This document shows positions 1-4,965 of a DNA stretch of 7,651 nt, piece by piece. The stretch comes from Anaerolineae bacterium (GTDB taxonomy: Bacteria > Chloroflexota > Anaerolineae > J102), in assembly GCA_026992375.1 (NCBI GenBank), contig JALXAF010000127.1, forward strand, positions 1 through 7,651, in the 5' to 3' direction. The first letter of the stretch is position 1; each line of letters opens with the position of its first letter. The notes under the pieces are model-generated. The model searched no databases. It saw only the letters and a list, made by a program, of their open reading frames with translations, and was not told the DNA's origin. A program made the position numbers and the translations under genes.

Positions 1-157
1 GCGTTGGCGTCCACGTTGGCGGCGCGGGCGTTTTGGTGGGGGTGGCGGTGGGCTCGACTTTTTTATTGCCGCAACCGCCCAGTAATGTGATGACCAGGAG
101 CAGCGCCAATGAGATGCTGAATAGCGTGGCGTATTTTTTTAGATGTCGAGATGTCAT
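1..157 (-). CDS. Lipoprotein, N-terminal part (cut by window edge)
   Basis: The first 52 codons of a secreted lipoprotein are visible; the rest lies beyond the left edge. The start at 157 gives a textbook lipoprotein signal peptide: a short basic n-region (MTSRHLKKY), a hydrophobic core at about residues 10-26, and the lipobox LGGC with the lipid-modified Cys at residue 29. After the Cys comes a short charged stretch (GNKKVE), then a Thr/Pro/Ala-rich linker (PTATPTKTPAPP), the flexible tether usual in surface lipoproteins of Gram-positive-like and Chloroflexota bacteria. An in-frame TGA at 163-161 rules out a longer start. A GGTGA just upstream may be the ribosome site, though it is only 3 nt from the ATG. 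A candidate promoter lies about 75 bp upstream. No functional domain is visible, so substrate-binding protein, peptidase or sensor all remain open. The lipoprotein signal is seen directly; any function would be guesswork. Confidence 0.77.
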   Translation of the reverse strand, partial: MTSRHLKKYATLFSISLALLLVITLLGGCGNKKVEPTATPTKTPAPPTWTPT

Positions 158-233
158 AAGTCACCAAATGTTTAAGTTGACGGTGCATCGATAGGAAATG
201 AACAAGCGCAATGGCGTTGTCTTCCAACCGTAA

Positions 234-262
234 AGTATATGTCCACACGCCGGCAAACGCAA
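234..262 (-). promoter_or_regulatory. Candidate sigma70-type promoter for the lipoprotein gene
   Basis: On the minus strand a -35-like TTGCGT (262-257) and a -10-like TATACT (239-234) are separated by exactly 17 bp. The -10 matches TATAAT at 5 of 6 positions; the -35 matches only the TTG half of TTGACA. It lies in the gap between the EEP hydrolase stop and the lipoprotein start and would give a leader of about 70 nt. This suggests the lipoprotein can be transcribed independently of the upstream hydrolase. It rests on sequence match only. Confidence 0.4.
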
Positions 263-320
263 TCGCGGCGATGCTGCAAACAGGGCGCTTTCAAATGGCC
301 ATCTGGCGATCTTTCCGGGT

Positions 321-1130
321 TCAGCCAGATGAGAGCGTCGCCATAACGGGCAGATGGTCTGAGGCCCTTCGGGCCGCGGCTGCGTCAATCGTCTGGCAAC
401 GGCGCAATTGCGGGGCCAGCGCCCGGGAGAGGAGAATGTAGTCCAGGCGCGCCCACAGCTCATCTTCCGTATCCCACGTGGCCCGAGGGGCGGTCTCGCA
501 GGCGTCCACATAGCCGCTTTTCAACAGTTTGGGGATGACCTGCGCCCGGAAGAATGTGAAACCGCGTTTTTCCGCCCTGGCCCGGAAGTCGACCAGCGCC
601 TCTTCTGTGGGGAAATCGGCGGGGTTGTAGGTGTTCAGATCGCCCATGAGGATGTGCGGCTTGCCGCGATCCCGTATGGTCCACGCCAGGACGGCTTGCG
701 CTTGCTGCATCCGGGCGTCTTCATCCTTCGGTTCGAGATGCGTGACGTAAATCGTCAGGGGGGTGTTGTCGGGCAGGAGGACGCGGGCCTCCAGAAGGCC
801 GCGCTGGTTTTTGAGCACGGGCGTCAGGTGGTGGGCGGCCGACGCCAGGATGGGCCAACGGCTCAGCAGGGCGTTTCCTGACATGGTTTGGGGCAAGTGA
901 AAGGCGTTGCGAGGCTGAAAAGCTGGCCCAAAAACCGCGTCCATGCCCAGCTCTCTGGCCAGGTAATCGAGCGCCGCGAGCCCTTTTTCGGGCGAGGGGT
1001 GAGGATGGAGCGCTTCGTTCAGCCCGATCAGGTCGGCGTCGGCTGCGCGCAGGGTTTCTAAAACCTGTTGGAGATTGGATTGGTGATCCGCGTTTCGCCA
1101 GTTGCGGATGTTGTAGGTGACGATCTTCAT
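321..1130 (-). CDS. Endonuclease/exonuclease/phosphatase (EEP) superfamily hydrolase
   Basis: A 269-residue protein with the complete DNase I-like metal-dependent phosphoesterase core. Visible motifs in order: TYNIR with Asn7; IGLNEA with the metal-binding Glu39; the GNALLSR strand at 85-91; VTHLE with His131; MGDLN with Asp164 and Asn166; RLDYIL with Asp230; and the terminal SDHLP with the Asp258-His259 pair. The family cleaves phosphodiester or phosphomonoester bonds in DNA, RNA, inositol phosphates, sphingomyelin or nucleotides; nothing here picks the substrate. There is no signal peptide, so it is probably cytoplasmic. The frame is open to a GTG at 1184, but the family fold begins at MKIVTYNIR, so the ATG at 1130 is preferred; only a weak GAG precedes it. 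It shares its strand with the downstream lipoprotein, 163 bp away. No terminator is evident between them. Superfamily assignment is secure; the specific function is unknown. Confidence 0.92.
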   Translation of the reverse strand: MKIVTYNIRNWRNADHQSNLQQVLETLRAADADLIGLNEALHPHPSPEKGLAALDYLARELGMDAVFGPAFQPRNAFHLPQTMSGNALLSRWPILASAAHHLTPVLKNQRGLLEARVLLPDNTPLTIYVTHLEPKDEDARMQQAQAVLAWTIRDRGKPHILMGDLNTYNPADFPTEEALVDFRARAEKRGFTFFRAQVIPKLLKSGYVDACETAPRATWDTEDELWARLDYILLSRALAPQLRRCQTIDAAAARRASDHLPVMATLSSG

Positions 1131-1180
1131 ATCGCTGATCTCGCGTGGATGAGCAGAGGATTGATGTCGATACAAGTTTA

Positions 1181-1217
1181 TCACATCTGCGGAGGATTTT
1201 TCTCACATTACTCACAT
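1181..1217. promoter_or_regulatory. Three TCACAT direct repeats upstream of the EEP gene
   Basis: TCACAT occurs at 1181-1186, 1203-1208 and 1212-1217 (ATGTGA on the minus strand). The last two lie within a longer CTCACAT duplicate (1202-1208 and 1211-1217). Start-to-start spacings are 22 and 9 bp, roughly two turns and one turn of the helix. The cluster lies 51-87 bp upstream of the EEP hydrolase start, where an activator or repressor would bind. TGTGA is also a CRP/FNR-type half-site, but no palindromic partner is present. Regulatory use is inference. Confidence 0.25.
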
Positions 1218-1278
1218 CTTTCTGAAACGAAACTCCCTTGCCCACCGTTTGTCATTATGTTAGACTGTTCCGTAAATA

Positions 1279-1377
1279 GAACGCAGATGACGCAGAAAAA
1301 GCTGATCTACGCAGATAAAAACAGATAAAATCAAAACAATCTGCGAAAATCTGTGTGCATCAGAGGTTTCTGCGTTC
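1279..1377. repeat. 99-bp nested inverted-repeat element
   Basis: The ends are a perfect 9-bp inverted repeat, GAACGCAGA at 1279-1287 and TCTGCGTTC at 1369-1377. Inside are two further complementary pairs: CTGAT 1302-1306 with ATCAG 1359-1363, and CGCAGAT 1310-1316 with ATCTGCG 1339-1345. The same short word also recurs directly: ACGCAGAT/A at 1281, 1290 and 1309, and a 10-bp tandem pair, GCAGATAAAA and ACAGATAAAA, at 1311-1330. The whole can fold into a cruciform or a long interrupted hairpin. It has no coding capacity of its own. Short-word GCAGAT/ATCTGCG elements of this style are familiar from intergenic DNA of environmental bacteria, where they are dispersed and often mis-called as genes. 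That this copy belongs to a multicopy family is inference, since only one copy is in view. Confidence 0.72.
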
Positions 1378-1449
1378 CATTTTCGTTCGTTATGTGGTGA
1401 GCTATCGCTCATGGCGACTGTTTTAAAAATAACATGGTCGCTGGTTGCT

Positions 1450-1471
1450 GACGGTTGGCAAAGCCAACGTC
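1450..1471. repeat. Compact hairpin with AAA loop
   Basis: A perfect 6-bp stem (GTTGGC 1454-1459, GCCAAC 1463-1468) closes an AAA loop. It extends through a single bulged G at 1453 by three more pairs (GAC 1450-1452 with GTC 1469-1471). GTTGC at 1444-1448 and GCAAC at 1482-1486 could form an outer stem. There is no T-tract on either strand, so it is not a standard intrinsic terminator. It lies between the 99-bp element and the 55-bp inverted repeat and may be part of the same repeat-derived block. Confidence 0.5.
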
Positions 1472-1489
1472 GAGCGAGTCTGCAACGGC

Positions 1490-1544
1490 GTGATGCGTAA
1501 TGTGTAATGCGTGAGGTCGTCACGCATCACGAATCACGCATTAC
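1490..1544. repeat. 55-bp imperfect inverted repeat (TGCGTAAT/ATCACGCATT type)
   Basis: Two 25-nt arms (1490-1514 and 1520-1544) flank a 5-nt loop and are complementary at 20 of 25 positions. The innermost 8 pairs, ATGCGTGA with TCACGCAT, are perfect. Each arm is itself built from degenerate copies of a GTAATGCGT/GTGATGCGT word, so the unit looks like a short tandem folded back on itself. As RNA most mismatches become G-U wobble pairs. Its right arm is readable in the VanW frame and produces the false N-terminus VTHHESRITG. It has the look of a dispersed non-autonomous palindromic repeat. Mobility or copy number cannot be judged from one copy. Confidence 0.72.
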
Positions 1545-1668
1545 GGGATTGTCTCCCCGCGCCGCCTTGGCCGCTCGAGTCATTTTCATCCGTACCGGTG
1601 CGCTGTTGCTCGCGCCGACTGCTCCCACAATTCCCCCAGACTTTTGTTCGTATTCTCCCAAAGACGTC

Positions 1669-3519
1669 ATGCAGCAAACAGAATCCCTTTCTTCTCCCCC
1701 TGGCGAAACCTCCTCCCGTTCCCGCGTTCGAAATTCATCGTGGGTTGTCATGGTCTTGTTGTGGATATTGATTCCCGCCATGGTTTTCGCGTTTTTGTTG
1801 ATGCGGTTCGAATGGATCTACCGAGACAGGATTTATCCGGGTGTGCAGGTGATGGGCGTTGATCTCAGCGGCATGACGCGCGAGGAGGCGCTGGCCGCGC
1901 TGGAGGCTGCCGCGAGCGCCTATAATCCCCCGCCAATTGCCCTGCGATATGGCGATCAGGTCTGGCAGTTGAATCCCGAGGCGTTGGGCGTCACGGTTTC
2001 GGTGACCGAGAGCTTGAATCAGGCTTTCGCTCGGGGCCGCAATGGCGGTTTTCTTGATAATCTGAGTGATCAGTGGCGGACTTTCTGGCGCGGTTATCGC
2101 CTGGAGCCAACCATCCATGTGAATCCGGGCAAGACGGAACAAACGGTGCGCGAGTTGACCGCCGACCTCAATCATTCGGCCAGGGAATCTCAGATCAGCC
2201 TCAGCGAGTTGCAGGTGGTCGTGACCTCCTCCCGGCCCGGACAACGGGTGGTCGTGGATGACACGGTGAAGACGACCATCCAGCGGGCGGAGAACGGTAT
2301 GGGGGGCATCGTGGATGTGGAGGTGCAGAAGATCGATCCCGCAGGCGCCATCCCCGTCGCTAACAAGCAAACGGTGGAGCAGACTCTTAGCCAGCCTATT
2401 CTGCTCACCGATCCCCGAGGAGATTTCCAATTTTCGCTGGACCCGGCCACCCTGGCCAGTCTCATCGTCTGGATTTCGGATGACGAGAATGTGGGCAATC
2501 TCAAGCCTGAGGTGGATGAAGAAGCGCTGCGAAGCATCATCGAGGGATGGGCCGAGCAGGTTTATCGGCCGCCTCTGGACGCCCGATTCGATTATGATCC
2601 CAAGAGCGGGGCTTTGCTGGAGCTGGCTCCCAGCGCCACGGGATATGAGCTGGATGTGGACGCGACTGTGGCCGCGGTGCTGAAGGCTATCGCCGCGGGC
2701 GAGAAGCAGGTGACTCTCGCTGTGCGGGAGATCAAACCAGCGGTTGCTTCTGAAGATGCGGCTTCTTTCGGCATCAAGGAGCTGGTGGCGAAGGGATCGA
2801 CCAAGTTCGCGGGGTCCAGCAAGGCCCGCGTCAAGAATATCGAGGTCGCGGCCTCGAAATTCGTGGGCGTCGTCATCCCGCCCGACGGCGTCTTTTCGTT
2901 CAATAAATACGTAGGTGACATCACAGCCGCCAACGGCTTCGAGGATTCGCTGATCATCGCCGGAGATCGGACGGCTGTGGGCGTGGGCGGCGGCGTGTGC
3001 CAGGTGAGCACCACCGTTTTCCGGGCGTCGTTCTATGGGGGATTTCCCACCGTGGAACGTTGGGCGCACGGTTATGTGGTGGGCTGGTATGGACCGCCCG
3101 GCATCGACGCCACGGTTTACACGCCCAAGGTGGATTTCAAGTTCAAGAATACGTCGGGGGCGTATTTGCTGCTCAAGCCCATCGTCGACAAGAAGAATGG
3201 CGTTCTCACTTTCGAGTTTTACGGAACCAAGCCCGGTTGGCGCGTGGAGGTGGGCAAGCCGCAGTATTCCAACCGGCAGCCGCCGCCCCCGCCTTTGTAT
3301 ATCGAAGACCCCACCATGCCGCCCGGGCAGGTGGTGCAGTTCGATTGGGCGGTCGAGGGCCTGGATGCCGCTGTCCCCCGCAAGGTGTGGGACAAGGATG
3401 GCAATTTGCTCATCGATGAGGTGCTGAAGAGCAAGTACAGACCCTGGCAGGCCAAGTTCCGATTCGGGCCCGGCTATCAGCCGCCGCAAGGGGCGGAGGT
3501 GGTGTGGGCGAATCAGTAA
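1669..3519 (+). CDS. VanW-family (YoaR-like) membrane-anchored cell-surface protein
   Basis: A 616-residue type II membrane protein. Residues 1-24 are a polar cytoplasmic tail, about 25-45 one hydrophobic anchor (VVMVLLWILIPAMVFAFLL), and the rest should lie outside the membrane. A putative peptidoglycan-binding module (PG_binding_4/YoaR type) starts near residue 56 with the signature GVDLSGMTREEA; a second, more diverged copy spans about 243-356. The VanW domain occupies about 380-506 with its hallmarks FSFN, GGGVCQVST (440-448), ER..H (463-467) and DATV. A proline run (about 537-541) leads to a C-terminal tail where many relatives carry a G5 domain; no clear G5 is seen. VanW's biochemical role is unknown; cell-wall association is the usual inference, and vancomycin resistance is not implied. 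The frame is open back to 1507, but those codons read through the inverted repeat, so the ATG at 1669 is chosen. No Shine-Dalgarno is evident. Glycerate kinase follows after 31 bp. Confidence 0.93.
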   Translation: MQQTESLSSPPGETSSRSRVRNSSWVVMVLLWILIPAMVFAFLLMRFEWIYRDRIYPGVQVMGVDLSGMTREEALAALEAAASAYNPPPIALRYGDQVWQLNPEALGVTVSVTESLNQAFARGRNGGFLDNLSDQWRTFWRGYRLEPTIHVNPGKTEQTVRELTADLNHSARESQISLSELQVVVTSSRPGQRVVVDDTVKTTIQRAENGMGGIVDVEVQKIDPAGAIPVANKQTVEQTLSQPILLTDPRGDFQFSLDPATLASLIVWISDDENVGNLKPEVDEEALRSIIEGWAEQVYRPPLDARFDYDPKSGALLELAPSATGYELDVDATVAAVLKAIAAGEKQVTLAVREIKPAVASEDAASFGIKELVAKGSTKFAGSSKARVKNIEVAASKFVGVVIPPDGVFSFNKYVGDITAANGFEDSLIIAGDRTAVGVGGGVCQVSTTVFRASFYGGFPTVERWAHGYVVGWYGPPGIDATVYTPKVDFKFKNTSGAYLLLKPIVDKKNGVLTFEFYGTKPGWRVEVGKPQYSNRQPPPPPLYIEDPTMPPGQVVQFDWAVEGLDAAVPRKVWDKDGNLLIDEVLKSKYRPWQAKFRFGPGYQPPQGAEVVWANQ

Positions 3520-3525
3520 TGAGTG

Positions 3526-3540
3526 GGGCGCGTAGCGCCC
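3526..3540. other. GC hairpin between the VanW and glycerate kinase genes
   Basis: A perfect 6-bp inverted repeat (GGGCGC 3526-3531, GCGCCC 3535-3540) with a GTA loop fills the short gap. It lies 6 nt after the VanW stop and 10 nt before the glycerate kinase ATG. No T-tract follows, so full termination is unlikely. It covers the place where a ribosome binding site would be expected, so it could damp translation of the second gene or mark an mRNA processing point. Function is inferred from position alone. Confidence 0.45.
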
Positions 3541-3550
3541 GGCGCTGGCC

Positions 3551-4927
3551 ATGACGCATTTTTACCCCGATATCCTCGACGTCGATCCGCAACGGCGCAA
3601 ACGGATTTTGCCCATCCTCGATGCAGCGCTGGATGCGGTTGATCCCGCCGCGGCGATGAAGCGGGTCGTGCGCCGCGCGGGCGATAACCTGCTGGTAGCG
3701 GATAGAAGCTATCGATTAAGCGGTTATAAGCGCGTGTTTTTGCTGGCCTTTGGCAAGGCTGCCACGCCCATGGCCCAGGCCGCCCAGGGCCTGGGCCTCC
3801 GCCTCGACGACGGCCTTGTGATCACAAAATATGGGCATGGCCCCGAGCGGCCCGACGCACTGGCGGGGCTGGCCGTCGTCGAGGCGGGGCATCCGACGCC
3901 GGATGCCATGGGCGTGGCAGCCGCCCGCCGCATGACGGAAATCGCCCGCAAAGCCAACGCCGACGATCTCATCATCACCCTCATCTCCGGCGGCGGCTCT
4001 GCGCTTCTCACCCTGCCCGCTCCGGGCCTCACCCTGGCCGATCTGCAACGCACCACCGAGCTGCTCCTCGCCTGCGGCGCATCCATTGATGAGATGAACG
4101 CGGTGCGCAAGCATCTCTCGCAGGTGAAGGGTGGGCGACTGGCCCGGCTGGCCGCGCCCGCCACCGTCATCAGCCTCATCCTCTCCGACGTCGTCGGCAG
4201 TCCGCTGGACGTCATCGCCTCCGGGCCCACCGTTCCCGATCCCACCACCTGGGCCGACGCCTGGGCGGTCATCGAAAAATATCATCTGGACGAACGATTG
4301 CCCGCGGCGGTGCGTCAGCGGTTGCAGCAGGGGCTGGCGGGCGCTCTGCCCGATACGCCCAAGCCCGACGATCTCATCTTCGCCCGGGTGCAAAACGTGA
4401 TCATTGGCGATAACAGCATCGCAGCAGAGGCGGCGCAGCGGGCCGCTGAAGCCGGAGGCTTCCACGCCCAAATCCCCAGCACCTTCGTGCAGGGCGAAGC
4501 CCGGGAAGTCGCCCGGATTCTGGTGGGGCTGGGACGCGAGATCGTCGCGCACCAGCGCCCGCTTTCTCCACCTGCCTGCCTCATCCTGGGCGGCGAAACC
4601 ACCGTCACCCTGCGCGGCCGCGGCAAAGGCGGGCGCAACCAGGAGATGGCGTTGGCCGCAGCCATCGAACTGGCCCGCATTCCCGAAGCCGGGCCCATGG
4701 TCATCGTCACCCTGGCCACCGACGGCGCTGACGGTCCCACCGACGCAGCTGGGGGCGTGGCTGACGCCACATCTTTCGCCCGGGGAGAAGTCGTGGGCCT
4801 CGACGTCCGGCAGCATCTGGACGACAACAACGCCTATCCCTGGCTCAAAACCGTTGGCGATCTGTTGGTGACTGGCCCCACCCGCACCAACGTCAATGAT
4901 CTCTACTTCGTGTTCGTCTTTTCCTGA
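3551..4927 (+). CDS. Glycerate 2-kinase (DUF4147/MOFRL family)
   Basis: A 458-residue cytoplasmic enzyme of usual family length, expected to phosphorylate D-glycerate with ATP to 2-phosphoglycerate and so feed glycerate from serine, glyoxylate, tartrate or hydroxypyruvate routes into lower glycolysis. The N-terminal DUF4147 domain (about 18-250) shows LLAFGKAA (Lys69), HPTPD, the glycine-rich SGGGSALL (146-153), the IDEMNAVRKHLSQVKGGRLA block (179-198) and LSDVVGSPLDVIASGPTVPD (211-230). The C-terminal MOFRL domain (about 342-450) shows LGGETTVTLRG, GKGGRNQE (Arg362), ATDGADGPTDAAGG (389-402) and GPTRTNVNDL. Lys69 and Arg362 occupy the positions proposed as active-site residues in the Thermotoga enzyme. 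It is distinct from the GarK-type and GlxK-type glycerate kinases. The ATG at 3551 fits the family N-terminus; no Shine-Dalgarno is seen. It follows the VanW gene on the same strand, but no other glycerate-pathway gene is in view. The symbols gckA and ttuD are used for relatives; I do not choose one. Confidence 0.96.
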   Translation: MTHFYPDILDVDPQRRKRILPILDAALDAVDPAAAMKRVVRRAGDNLLVADRSYRLSGYKRVFLLAFGKAATPMAQAAQGLGLRLDDGLVITKYGHGPERPDALAGLAVVEAGHPTPDAMGVAAARRMTEIARKANADDLIITLISGGGSALLTLPAPGLTLADLQRTTELLLACGASIDEMNAVRKHLSQVKGGRLARLAAPATVISLILSDVVGSPLDVIASGPTVPDPTTWADAWAVIEKYHLDERLPAAVRQRLQQGLAGALPDTPKPDDLIFARVQNVIIGDNSIAAEAAQRAAEAGGFHAQIPSTFVQGEAREVARILVGLGREIVAHQRPLSPPACLILGGETTVTLRGRGKGGRNQEMALAAAIELARIPEAGPMVIVTLATDGADGPTDAAGGVADATSFARGEVVGLDVRQHLDDNNAYPWLKTVGDLLVTGPTRTNVNDLYFVFVFS

Positions 4928-4965
4928 TGATCATTCGGGAGCGCAGGCGCTGGCCTTATCGCAGA

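Larger units (their letters stand above)
1131..1668. other. Divergent intergenic region, 538 bp, rich in inverted repeats
   Basis: This spacer separates the minus-strand EEP hydrolase from the plus-strand VanW-family gene. It should hold both promoters, but I cannot identify a convincing -35/-10 pair for either. Three-quarters along it is AT-rich, in contrast with the flanking genes. It contains TCACAT direct repeats, a 99-bp nested inverted repeat, two hairpins and a 55-bp inverted repeat (larger ones listed separately). A small perfect hairpin lies at 1398-1411 (TGAGC, loop TATC, GCTCA). A TATTCT at 1651-1656, 12 bp before the VanW start, could be a -10 giving a nearly leaderless transcript, but no -35 accompanies it. 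Open frames across the region translate repeat sequence and are not believed to be genes. Confidence 0.7.

Noticed and set aside
211..441. 76-codon plus-strand open frame between the lipoprotein and EEP genes
   Set aside because: It overlaps the candidate lipoprotein promoter and the EEP 3' end antisense, and shows no recognisable protein features.
1131..1184. GTG start at 1184 for the EEP hydrolase
   Set aside because: It adds 18 residues before the conserved first strand MKIVTYNIR; homologues of this fold begin at that strand.
1260..1523. 87-codon minus-strand open frame across the repeats
   Set aside because: It is a direct translation of the 99-bp element and the palindromic repeat (for example SRITHYASRR), with no family resemblance or start signal.
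1279..1544. Possible CRISPR array
   Set aside because: The repeats are inverted, degenerate and of unequal length, with no regularly spaced direct repeats or unique spacers, and no cas gene is nearby.
1735..3552. 605-codon open frame antisense to the VanW gene
   Set aside because: Its residues (many His, Arg, Leu, Gly) are those expected from the complement of a GC-rich gene, and no domain is recognisable; the plus-strand VanW domains are clear.
3716..4816. 366-codon open frame antisense to glycerate kinase
   Set aside because: Shadow of a GC-rich coding strand; the plus strand carries every MOFRL-kinase motif.
4940..4951. Inverted repeat AGCGC-AG-GCGCT in the convergent gap as a bidirectional terminator
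   Set aside because: The loop would be only 2 nt and no T-tract follows on either strand, so it does not meet intrinsic terminator criteria.
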